From the NCBI RefSeq assembly GCF_000820505.1, contig NZ_JWJD01000005.1, forward strand, positions 20,655 through 84,654: a stretch of 64,000 bases of DNA, in the 5' to 3' direction. The position numbers and the translations under genes were made by a program. Each line of letters starts with the position of its first letter. The first letter of the stretch is position 1. Below the pieces are notes generated by a model. It saw only the letters and a list, made by a program, of their open reading frames with translations, had not been told where the DNA came from and did no database searches. Of the stretch, positions 36,675 through 43,909 are shown one piece after another. This DNA comes from Geoalkalibacter ferrihydriticus DSM 17813 (lineage in GTDB: Bacteria; Desulfobacterota; Desulfuromonadia; Desulfuromonadales; Geoalkalibacteraceae).

Positions 36675-36703
36675 TTGACAGGGTTTTGCGCTGGGAGTAT
36701 ATG
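36675..36703 (+). promoter_or_regulatory. sigma-70 promoter of the ATP-grasp/KamA operon
   Basis: TTGACA at 36675-36680 and TATATG at 36698-36703 are separated by 17 bases, close to consensus. Transcription would start near 36710 and give an untranslated leader of about 165 nt. Confidence 0.7.
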
Positions 36704-36710
36704 ACGAATA

Positions 36711-36875
36711 AGCGTCAGTGTTCAGGACCGGGACCCCGCAAGACGTGCCCGCTGAAAAGTTGACCCCTTTTAAGCCGCAAGCCGCTCCTGGCTAACCGGT
36801 GCCGAAGACGCTGCCGCCATCCCCCGCAAGGGGATCTGGATTTTAGGCGATTGGCTATTTCAAAAGGGGTTGACC
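36711..36875 (+). promoter_or_regulatory. structured leader that can mask the ribosome binding site
   Basis: AGCGTC (36711-36716) can pair with GACGCT (36807-36812), closing a domain with inner stems CGGG/CCCG (36729/36748) and AGCC/GGCT (36780/36790). ATCCCC/GGGGAT follows at 36819. ACCCCTTTT (36763-36771) is complementary to AAAAGGGGT (36862-36870), which contains the ribosome binding site of the first gene. The two pairings involve overlapping regions, as in a riboswitch or protein-bound leader. I could not assign it to a known class. Confidence 0.5.
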
Positions 36876-37958
36876 ATGAATATTGCGCTTTCCTTCAATC
36901 TGAAGGGAGAGTCGCCAGACGTACAGGATGCGTCCGGCGAACCCCCCTCGGAACCTCCCGGCAGCCTTCCCGACGACATCTACGCCGAGTGGGACGACAT
37001 CCATACCATCAATGCGGTGGCCGACGCCCTGCGCTCGCAACACCAGGTGACCCTGGTCGAAGCGGACCTCAACGCCTTTGAGACCTACCGTGCTTTGCGC
37101 CCGGATCTGGTGTTCAATATCGCGGAAGGATTGCACGGGGTCAGCCGCGAGGCGCAGATTCCCGCCTTGCTCGACATGCTGGGGCTGCCCTATACGGGCA
37201 GTGATCCGGTGACCCTGGGGATGTGCCTCGACAAACGGCGCACCAAGGAAATTCTGAGTCATCACCGCGTCGCCACGCCGCGCTTTGTGGTGGTGGCATC
37301 CCTGGGCGACATTCCTGCGCGTTTCACCTATCCGGCCATGGTCAAGCCGACCCTCGAAGGTTCAAGCAAGGGAGTGACGGACAAGGCGCTGGTGCGCAAC
37401 CGGCGTGAGCTGGTGCGCCAGGTGCAGTGGGTGCTGGAGACCTACAACCAGCCGGCGCTCATCGAGGAATTTCTGCCCGGGCGCGAGTTCACCGTGGCAT
37501 TGATCGGCAACGGCGCAGAGCTGCGTGTGCTGCCCATTGTCGAGATCAATCTCGATGCCCTGCCCGCCGAGGTGAATCCCATCTATTCCTACGAGGCCAA
37601 GTGGCTGTGGGATCAGGAGCACGACCCCCTGCAGATCTTCACCTGTCCGGCGCAGCTTGAGCCGTTGCTGCGCCGCCAGATCGAGGAGCTGTGCAAGCGC
37701 GCCTTCCATGCCCTGGGCTGTCGCGACTGGTGCCGCATCGACGTGCGCCTCGATGCGCGCGGACTGCCGCAGATCATCGAACTCAATCCCCTGCCCGGCA
37801 TTCTGCCGCGCCCCGAGCAGAACAGCTGCTTTCCCAAGGCGGCGCGAGCAGCCGGGCTGTCTTACGACCAGCTGATCCTGGCCGTGGTCGATGCCGCAGC
37901 CCTGCGGCTCAATCTGCACGCGCAAGGGGGGTGCCGTGAAAGTCGCGGTCAGCTTTAA
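36876..37958 (+). CDS. D-Ala-D-Ala ligase-like ATP-grasp protein 1
   Basis: 360-residue ATP-grasp ligase of Ddl-like form. The N-domain has PDLVFNIAEGLHGVSRE and LGLPYTGSDP, matching the Ddl substrate region. The central part has YPAMVKPTLEGSSKGV and LIEEFLPGREFTVALIG. The C-domain has CRIDVRLDARGLPQIIELNPLPGILP with the metal/ATP-binding Glu-Asn. It should join a carboxylate to an amine using ATP. True Ddl usually sits with mur genes, which are absent. The ATG at 36876 has AAGGGG seven bases upstream. First of four tightly packed genes. Confidence 0.85.
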   Translation: MNIALSFNLKGESPDVQDASGEPPSEPPGSLPDDIYAEWDDIHTINAVADALRSQHQVTLVEADLNAFETYRALRPDLVFNIAEGLHGVSREAQIPALLDMLGLPYTGSDPVTLGMCLDKRRTKEILSHHRVATPRFVVVASLGDIPARFTYPAMVKPTLEGSSKGVTDKALVRNRRELVRQVQWVLETYNQPALIEEFLPGREFTVALIGNGAELRVLPIVEINLDALPAEVNPIYSYEAKWLWDQEHDPLQIFTCPAQLEPLLRRQIEELCKRAFHALGCRDWCRIDVRLDARGLPQIIELNPLPGILPRPEQNSCFPKAARAAGLSYDQLILAVVDAAALRLNLHAQGGCRESRGQL

Positions 37959-38946
37959 CCGGGTTCCGCCGCTACTGGTGCAGGGCGAAGCTCTCGATCG
38001 CATCTCCGAGGAAGGCGCCGAAGCCGAGGCCCAGGCGGTCGCCGCAGCTCTGCGCGCACTCGGCCACGCGCCGCAGCTGGTGGCTTTGGGAGACGACATC
38101 GCCCCCTTTGTCGGCGCGCTGCGCGCCGCCGCGCCCGCGCTGGTGTTCAACCTGTGCGAGGGCTTCTGGGGCCAGAGCCGCAAGGAGATGCATGTTGCGG
38201 CGCTGCTTGATCTGCTCGGTCTGGCTTTCACCGGGGCCGCGCCTCTGTGCCTGGGATTGACCCAGGACAAGGCGCGCACCAAGGATCTGCTCAGCCGTCA
38301 TCAGCTGCCCACCCCCAAATACCTGCTGGTCAAGCTCGGCGAGCAGTATCCGCGGGTGCGCGACCTGGCCTATCCCCTCATCGTCAAGCCGCGTTTCGAG
38401 GATGCTTCGCTGGGGATTTCCAACGAGAGCGTGGTGGATAATGAGCGCGAGCTCAAGGCGCGCATCGACTACGTGCATCGCACCTACCGCCAGGGTGCTT
38501 TGGTAGAGGAGTTCATCGAGGGCCGCGAAATCAACGTCGCGGTCATCGGCAACGGCCCCCACGAGGTGCTGCCCCTCTCCGAAATCCGCTTTCATTCCGA
38601 TCTGGTGCGTCCCATCGTCAGCTATGAGGGCAAGTGGCTCGAGCAGTCGCAGGGCTACCAGGGCACTCAGCCCCTGTGTCCGGCCAATCTCAAGGGCCGC
38701 GATGCAATCCTGGTGCGCGACGTGGCGCTGCGCGCCTACAAGGTCATGGAATGCCGCGACTACGCCCGCGTCGACATCCGTTTGCGCGACGGCGTGCCCT
38801 ATATTCTCGAAGTCAACGCCAATCCGGACATCTCCCCGGATGCGGGCCTGGCGCGTTGCGCCGGGGTTGCGGGCATGACCTATCCGCAACTGATCCGCCG
38901 CGTTCTGGAGATGGCCGCGCAACGCAGGGAGGTCGCTCGTGCGTAA
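37936..38946 (+). CDS. D-Ala-D-Ala ligase-like ATP-grasp protein 2
   Basis: 336-residue paralogue of the preceding gene product. Parallel motifs are LVFNLCEGFWGQSRKE, LGLAFTGAAP, YPLIVKPRFEDASLGI, LVEEFIEGREINVAVIG and ARVDIRLRDGVPYILEVNANPDISP. The start is a GTG (VKVAVSFN) after AGGGGGGTGCC; it overlaps the first ligase gene by 23 bases, implying coupled translation. Two different ligases in a row suggest stepwise addition of two amine substrates, or a heterodimer. The longer open frame upstream runs in the other gene. Confidence 0.85.
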   Translation: MKVAVSFNRVPPLLVQGEALDRISEEGAEAEAQAVAAALRALGHAPQLVALGDDIAPFVGALRAAAPALVFNLCEGFWGQSRKEMHVAALLDLLGLAFTGAAPLCLGLTQDKARTKDLLSRHQLPTPKYLLVKLGEQYPRVRDLAYPLIVKPRFEDASLGISNESVVDNERELKARIDYVHRTYRQGALVEEFIEGREINVAVIGNGPHEVLPLSEIRFHSDLVRPIVSYEGKWLEQSQGYQGTQPLCPANLKGRDAILVRDVALRAYKVMECRDYARVDIRLRDGVPYILEVNANPDISPDAGLARCAGVAGMTYPQLIRRVLEMAAQRREVARA

Positions 38947-39421
38947 TCTCAAGGCAACCGATGTGCCCGATCTGGTGCGGATTCTCGAAGCCACCGGGGC
39001 GTTCAGCGAAGAGGAAGTGGGTGTGGCCGTTGAGCTGCTCGGCATTGTGCTCAATGATCACAGCCAGCAGGATTACGAGGTGGCGGTGGCCGAGGTCGCG
39101 GGCCGCGTCGCCGGCTATGTGCTGTTCGGGCCGGTGCCCCTGACTCAGGGTAACTTTGATCTGTATTGGATTGCCGTCGACCCGACGACTCAAGGTCACG
39201 GCATCGGGCAAAAGCTGATGTCGCATGTGGAGGAGCAGGCGCGCGCCCGCGGCGGACGCCTGGTGTGTCTGGAAACGTCCTCGCAAGGAAACTATCAGCG
39301 CACCCGGCGCTTTTACGAGCAGGCCGGCTATGTTGAGGAATCACGCATCCGTGATTTCTACAAGCCGGGCGATGATCGCCTGACTTATGTCAAACGTTTC
39401 ACCTCCCGCGAGGAGAGATAA
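38939..39421 (+). CDS. GNAT-family N-acetyltransferase
   Basis: 160 residues. The GNAT core includes YWIAVDPTTQGHGIGQKLMSHVEEQA, with the acetyl-CoA loop QGHGIG, and CLETSSQGNYQRTRRFYEQAGY. It should acetylate an amine, plausibly the product of the aminomutase or of the ligases encoded beside it. It is shorter than AblB, the beta-lysine acetyltransferase (about 270 residues), so it is not simply that enzyme. The GTG start follows AGGGAGGTCGCTC and overlaps the second ligase gene by eight bases. The aminomutase gene begins five bases after its stop. Confidence 0.88.
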   Translation: MRNLKATDVPDLVRILEATGAFSEEEVGVAVELLGIVLNDHSQQDYEVAVAEVAGRVAGYVLFGPVPLTQGNFDLYWIAVDPTTQGHGIGQKLMSHVEEQARARGGRLVCLETSSQGNYQRTRRFYEQAGYVEESRIRDFYKPGDDRLTYVKRFTSREER

Positions 39422-39426
39422 GCGAT

Positions 39427-40512
39427 ATGGAAACCTGGCAAAAAATACTTCAGGCTGCTATTACCCGCCCCGGTGAGGTGACCCGGCGCTTCGGCATCGA
39501 CCCCGCGCCGCTTGAGGCGGTGGCGGCGGAATACCCCATGCGCATCAACCCCTATTATCTGTCCCTGATCAAGGAAGTGGGCGATCCCATCTGGCGCCAG
39601 GCGGTGCCTTCCGCAGAAGAGTTGCAGGACAGCGTCTGTCCGGCCGATCCCCTGGAGGAGGAAAACCAGAGCCCGGTGCCCAACCTGGTGCACCGCTACC
39701 CGGATCGCGTGCTGTTTCTGGTGTGCTCCGAGTGCGCCATGTACTGCCGCTTCTGTACGCGCAAGCGCAAGGTCGGCGGTGAGAACATGCAGATCACTCG
39801 CGAGAGCATCGAGGGCGGATTGGACTATATCCGCAACCATGGGGAAATCCGTGACGTGATTCTCTCCGGCGGTGATCCTCTCCTGCTTTCCGACGAAAAA
39901 CTCGACGGGATTCTCAAAGCCCTGCGCGCCATCCCCCATGTGGAGATCATCCGCATCGGCTCGCGCGTGCCGGTGGTGCTGCCGCAGCGCATTACGCCGG
40001 CCCTGGTGCGGGTGTTGCGTAAGTACCACCCGCTGTTTCTCAATACGCACTTCAATCACCCCGACGAGATCACCGAGCAGGCCGCCAAAGCCTGCGCGCG
40101 GCTGGCCGATGCGGGCATCCCCTTGGGCAACCAGTCGGTGCTGCTGCGCGATGTCAACAATGATCCGGCGGTGATGAAACGTCTCATGCAGAAGCTGCTC
40201 GCCATCCGCGTGCGGCCCTATTATCTGTATCAGGCCGACATGGTGCGCGGCACCAACCACTTCCGCACCTCGGTGGAGGAGGGCCTGGAAATCATCCGCG
40301 CCCTGCGCGGCCACAGCTCGGGCCTGGGTGTGCCGGCCTACGTCATCGACGCTCCCGGCGGCGGCGGCAAAATCCCGCTGCTGCCCGACTATCTGCAAAG
40401 CCTCGGCGAAGAGGTGGTGCTCAAGAACTATCTGGGCGAGACTTATCGCTACGCCAATGTGGCGCAGGAGGTGCCCGAGGAACGGCGGCGGGTGGCCAAC
40501 GAGCAGGGATGA
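39427..40512 (+). CDS. KamA-family radical SAM/PLP aminomutase
   Basis: 361-residue aminomutase. The 4Fe-4S/SAM motif is Cys103-x3-Cys107-x2-Cys110, and GGDPLLL follows. PLP would bind Lys315 in APGGGGKIP. Asp271 (YQADMVRG) and Asp308 (VIDAPG) align by spacing with Asp293 and Asp330 of lysine 2,3-aminomutase, which hold the lysine side-chain amine, so lysine rather than glutamate is the likely substrate. It is shorter than typical AblA (about 416), lacking part of the C-terminus. It is last in the four-gene operon, and a hairpin follows at once. Confidence 0.88.
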   Translation: METWQKILQAAITRPGEVTRRFGIDPAPLEAVAAEYPMRINPYYLSLIKEVGDPIWRQAVPSAEELQDSVCPADPLEEENQSPVPNLVHRYPDRVLFLVCSECAMYCRFCTRKRKVGGENMQITRESIEGGLDYIRNHGEIRDVILSGGDPLLLSDEKLDGILKALRAIPHVEIIRIGSRVPVVLPQRITPALVRVLRKYHPLFLNTHFNHPDEITEQAAKACARLADAGIPLGNQSVLLRDVNNDPAVMKRLMQKLLAIRVRPYYLYQADMVRGTNHFRTSVEEGLEIIRALRGHSSGLGVPAYVIDAPGGGGKIPLLPDYLQSLGEEVVLKNYLGETYRYANVAQEVPEERRRVANEQG

Positions 40513-40513
40513 G

Positions 40514-40547
40514 AAAAACGGGGCGGCCTCGCAAGGGCCGCCCCGTT
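40514..40547. terminator. terminator between convergent genes
   Basis: AACGGGGCGGCC pairs perfectly with GGCCGCCCCGTT. On the minus strand it is followed by TTTTT and so mainly ends the LemA transcript. It can also halt plus-strand reading after the aminomutase, though without a T run. Confidence 0.85.
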
Positions 40548-40564
40548 GCGTTGCTGGGTGGCTC

Positions 40565-41140
40565 TCAGGCCGAAGGCGCCTGAAAACTCACCTGCACGTC
40601 CTGACGATGGGCGGGATCGATCTGCCACAGAGTGCGGCGCGCGAAGTTGAACAGGCGCGCTACCAGCACGTCGGGGAAGTGAGCGAGGCGGATGTTGTAG
40701 ATGTTGACCGAGTCGTTGAAAAACTCGCGGCGGTCGGCGATCTGGTTTTCGATTTCGGTGATGCGCGCCTGCAAATTGCGAAAGGCCTTGTCGGCTTTGA
40801 GGTCGGGGTAGCGCTCCACCACCATGAACAGCGAGCGCAGAGTCTCGGTGAGCATGTTCTGCGCCTGGATTTTCTCCTGCTCGCTGCCGGCGTTGTTCAC
40901 CTGGGAGCGCGCCTTGATCACTGCCTCCAGGGTGCGCTGTTCATGCTGCATGTAGCCCTCGCACACCTTGATCAGCTTGGGCAGTTCGTCGAAACGCTGC
41001 TTGAGCAGCACGTCGATATTGCTCCAGGCCTTGTCGATGTTGTTTTTCATGCTGATGAAGCCGTTGTACACCACGATGACGTAGAGCACCAGGGCGGCGA
41101 TGAGCAGGGCGATCACGCCGAGAACGATCCACAGGGTCAT
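40565..41140 (-). CDS. lemA: LemA family protein
   Basis: 191-residue LemA protein: one N-terminal membrane helix (about 3-24), a periplasmic or external helical bundle with YNGFISMKNNIDKAWSNIDVLLKQRFDELPKL, and the C-terminal signature FNDSVNIYNIRLAHFPDVLVARLF. AAAGGATAAATCCC precedes the ATG at 41140; the frame extends 17 codons upstream without support. LemA proteins are commonly encoded with GIDE-type proteins, as here, and take part in envelope functions not fully understood. Confidence 0.92.
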   Translation of the reverse strand: MTLWIVLGVIALLIAALVLYVIVVYNGFISMKNNIDKAWSNIDVLLKQRFDELPKLIKVCEGYMQHEQRTLEAVIKARSQVNNAGSEQEKIQAQNMLTETLRSLFMVVERYPDLKADKAFRNLQARITEIENQIADRREFFNDSVNIYNIRLAHFPDVLVARLFNFARRTLWQIDPAHRQDVQVSFQAPSA

Positions 41141-41186
41141 GGGATTTATCCTTTCTTGATACGTGTTGTTGGGTGGTGAAAAGGGA

Positions 41187-41276
41187 TTCACCGCCGAGAG
41201 CGCGAAGAGCGCAGAGAAGAATCTGAGAAATACAGAAAAATCTTTCTTTGGTTTTCTCAGCGTGCTCAGCGGTGAA
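41187..41276. repeat. intergenic inverted repeat
   Basis: TTCACCGCCGAGAGCGC... on the left (41187-41219) and TTCTCAGCGTGCTCAGCGGTGAA (41254-41276) pair imperfectly, with an AT-rich centre. It resembles REP-like elements placed between genes, here between the GIDE-like gene and lemA. Confidence 0.55.
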
Positions 41277-41300
41277 AGAGCTTTGCTCAGGTTTTAACTC

Positions 41301-43214
41301 TCAATTCAACCCCAGCAGTATCTGCTTCAAGGCCCATACGGCGGTGCCCAGCGCGGCAGCGAACAGCGCCGCCATCCACCAGGCGTAGCCGCGGGTCAGA
41401 TGCGCTTCTGATTCGGTCTGGGCGATGATGAAGGGACGCGTGTGGCTGCAGCTGCGGCCGACGAGGGCGCGGGTGGTGCCGGGCGCGGCCTTTTCGTTCC
41501 TCAGCAGGTGCTCGCGCAAGACCTGCTGCTGGACCGCGGCGCGGGCCAGATCCCATTCTTCTTCGTCGATGCGGCCGTCACCGTTGCGATCGTACTTTTC
41601 CAGGGCCTTGGGGTCGAGCTTGAGCTCGCGCAGGGCCTCGCGGGTGCGTTCGGCAAGGCTCAGGCTTTGCTCCTTGTAGGGCCGCGCCGAACCCAGTACG
41701 TAGAGAGAGGTTCCTTCGGGAATGAGTTCCTCTACCCACTTCTCGTTGGTGTCGGTGCCTCCCAGCGAGCGGACCATAAATCCTTCCTGACCTGGAAAAC
41801 CCTCATTGCGCACACCGGGCCGAATGCGTGCGCCCTGTGGATCGACGGTAATGGTGCCGGTGCCGTCGTCGAGCAGGAAGGGCACCGCGCCGCTGTCGCT
41901 CTGGCGGGTCAGCTGCCAGCCGGATTTTTCGTTGCGCCGGTAGCGCCGCAGCCGATACCACACGCAGGCGGTCTGGGTGGCGGGGGAGACCAGGGCGTAC
42001 TTGCGGCGCGCATGGCCATTCAGTTCCACCATGCCCATGGCCAGGGAGCGGATGCGGCTGGTGGGGGTGTTTTCAATGAGGCGTTTAATGCGCAGGCAGT
42101 AAAATCCTCCGCCGAAAAATCCCGCGCTGAGCGCGCCGGGCAGGGCGCCGCTGCGCATGCCGTCGTACACAATCAGGTGGATGAGGCGGCCGCCGCCCTC
42201 GGAGAACATCAGAGCGGCTGCCGCGATTCCGACCGCCAGGCTCAGCCCGCGCTTCCAGGTCCAGCGCGCGGCGACGGTCCCGGGGGTCGGAGGCGGCGGC
42301 AGCGTCGGGGCGGGTGCCGAGGGCTCTTCGGCTTTCAAAACATCCTGGTCGCCAAGTTCCTCGCGGATGATCTGCGCAAGAGGCGGCGGCACCAGGCCGA
42401 GGGTCGGGTTTTGAGGTGCGGGGGGCTTTTGCAGCAGCACATCGCTCATCAGCCAGCCGAAGCGCGTCAGACTTTTGAGATTGGCCGCGCGCGCATCCTC
42501 GCCCGGTTCGGGCTTGCGCAGACTGCAGCCTGGCAAAAGGGCCAGACCGAAATCGCAGCTCAGGGTAAATTCTCCGGCGTATTCACGGATGAGGTCGATG
42601 AGGGCGCGCATGTTGCCGACGCTGCTCAGGCAGGCGCGTTCGCCGAGTCCGGCGGGATTGAAGCCGCCGGCGACCAGGCGCAGGGCATCGCTGACGTCTT
42701 GTTCGTCGCCGAGGAGGTAAAGATCGAGAATCGGCTGGGTGCGCAGCACCGCCTCCAGCATCTCGTCCTGCGTCAGAGGCGCTACGGCGGCCGCGCCCTG
42801 GTAGGTGTTTTGCACCATGAGGCGTCGCAGGTTCCTGCCGGCGGCCTGGCCGGAAAGATCCGCCAGTATCGCCAGGACCCGCGTGCCGCGCGCAAGGCGG
42901 CAGGGGGGGCCTGGCGTGGAAAATTCCAAATGGTCCTGGCGAATTTCGACCTGGCGCACACGCTTGGGGGCAAACCGCGGCGGGGTGGGCCGAATCAGTT
43001 GAGCGTCGATGCCGAAATTCGTCACCAGGGTATGAAGTTCGGCAAGTTTTGGGCCCTTGCCCTGAGCCAGCAAGGCACGCCCGCGGCCCAGCAGGCGCTG
43101 GCGCGCGGTAAAGGCGTCGAGGCCGAAATCCGCGGCCAGCAGGGGCAGCAGGTCCTTGATTCGCGCGGTCTCCCCCAAAGCTCGGGAGACGATCAGATAG
43201 CGTTTGTCATCCAT
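41301..43214 (-). CDS. GIDE-domain membrane protein with an EF-hand
   Basis: 637 residues. The N-terminal 280 residues include SRALGETARIKDLLPLLAADFGL and a soluble region of unknown type. A Pro-rich linker (about 285-320) follows, then two membrane-proximal hydrophobic segments (about 325-370). Next comes a GIDE-like beta domain (NTPTSRIRSLAMGMVELNGHAR, CVWYRLRRYRRNEKSGW, FLLDDGTGTITVDPQGA). Residues 542-553, DRNGDGRIDEEE, form a canonical EF-hand calcium loop. A last membrane helix spans about 612-632. GIDE domains occur in eukaryotic membrane E3 ligases, but the RING is absent, so ubiquitin ligase activity is not implied. Encoded upstream of lemA. Confidence 0.82.
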   Translation of the reverse strand: MDDKRYLIVSRALGETARIKDLLPLLAADFGLDAFTARQRLLGRGRALLAQGKGPKLAELHTLVTNFGIDAQLIRPTPPRFAPKRVRQVEIRQDHLEFSTPGPPCRLARGTRVLAILADLSGQAAGRNLRRLMVQNTYQGAAAVAPLTQDEMLEAVLRTQPILDLYLLGDEQDVSDALRLVAGGFNPAGLGERACLSSVGNMRALIDLIREYAGEFTLSCDFGLALLPGCSLRKPEPGEDARAANLKSLTRFGWLMSDVLLQKPPAPQNPTLGLVPPPLAQIIREELGDQDVLKAEEPSAPAPTLPPPPTPGTVAARWTWKRGLSLAVGIAAAALMFSEGGGRLIHLIVYDGMRSGALPGALSAGFFGGGFYCLRIKRLIENTPTSRIRSLAMGMVELNGHARRKYALVSPATQTACVWYRLRRYRRNEKSGWQLTRQSDSGAVPFLLDDGTGTITVDPQGARIRPGVRNEGFPGQEGFMVRSLGGTDTNEKWVEELIPEGTSLYVLGSARPYKEQSLSLAERTREALRELKLDPKALEKYDRNGDGRIDEEEWDLARAAVQQQVLREHLLRNEKAAPGTTRALVGRSCSHTRPFIIAQTESEAHLTRGYAWWMAALFAAALGTAVWALKQILLGLN

Positions 43215-43316
43215 TGTCGGTCGGCCGTAGGAGGAAGGGCGTCCGGCTTGAAAAGAAAAATTGAGAAAAATTTATGCAACTGCCGTGCCGTGTGCCCCGT
43301 TGCGCCCGATGGCCGG

Positions 43317-43721
43317 CTATTTGATGAAACGAATGCTTATCGGGTAGCGAAATTTCTCGCCGCTGCGGGTTTTGATGGTGGCCACGAGAATCATGACCAG
43401 ATCGAACAGGGACAGGGCGATGACTAGCAACACACCGATGCCCACCACGATCAGAATCATGGAAATGAGCAGATAGAGGGTGATGCTGAGCTGGAAATTG
43501 AGGGCTTCCTTGCCGTGGTGGTCCACCTGAAGGAATTGGCGGCCCTTGAACAGCCAGACGGCCAGGGGGCCCAGCACATGGCCGAAGGGTAGAAAATAGC
43601 CGCACAAGGCGCTCAAATGGGCGGCCATGGCCCAGTTGTCGCCGGCGGGGTCGGGCGGACCATAGGTCGGGGCATCGTTGGAGGTGTCGGGGTGCAGTTC
43701 GATGTCTTTATCGGGGCGCAT
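43317..43721 (-). CDS. DUF4870 membrane protein
   Basis: 134 residues. A hydrophilic N-terminus (1-28) is followed by WAMAAHLSALCGYFLPFGHVLGPLAVWLFKG and then FQLSITLYLLISMIL, both DUF4870 signatures. There are three to four membrane helices in total, ending YPISIRFIK. Function unknown. GGAGAG lies six bases before the ATG at 43721; the open frame extends 34 codons further. It may share a transcript with the GIDE-like gene 102 bases downstream. Confidence 0.85.
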   Translation of the reverse strand: MRPDKDIELHPDTSNDAPTYGPPDPAGDNWAMAAHLSALCGYFLPFGHVLGPLAVWLFKGRQFLQVDHHGKEALNFQLSITLYLLISMILIVVGIGVLLVIALSLFDLVMILVATIKTRSGEKFRYPISIRFIK

Positions 43722-43909
43722 TGTGATCTCTCCATGCATGGGGTCGAAAGCAATCGCAAACTTTAGCACAGGGCGAGTGCGGGGAACACCCTTCTTGGCC
43801 TTGTTCTGCGTTATTTCGCGCAAAAGGGTTGAGGACGGCTTGCGGCTCGTGCTAACTTGCTTTCTTTTGTGTCAAGGTTGTTTCTTTTGACCCCTCATCC
43901 GGAAAATCC

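Noticed and set aside
36780-36812. Resemblance of the ATP-grasp operon leader to the 3' half of a GEMM (c-di-GMP) riboswitch
   Set aside because: The conserved GACGCAAAGCC-type 5' half and paired helices could not be found; the resemblance is limited to about 15 bases.
37936-38946. ATP-grasp proteins as true D-Ala-D-Ala ligase
   Set aside because: Two paralogues in an operon with GNAT and KamA, and no mur or fts genes nearby, argue against a housekeeping role, though motifs are Ddl-like.
41301-43214. GIDE-like protein as a ubiquitin ligase
   Set aside because: No RING domain is present; only the GIDE-type region is shared.
41442-43427. 661-codon plus-strand open frame
   Set aside because: It is antisense to the GIDE-like gene, has no recognisable domain, and arises from high GC content.
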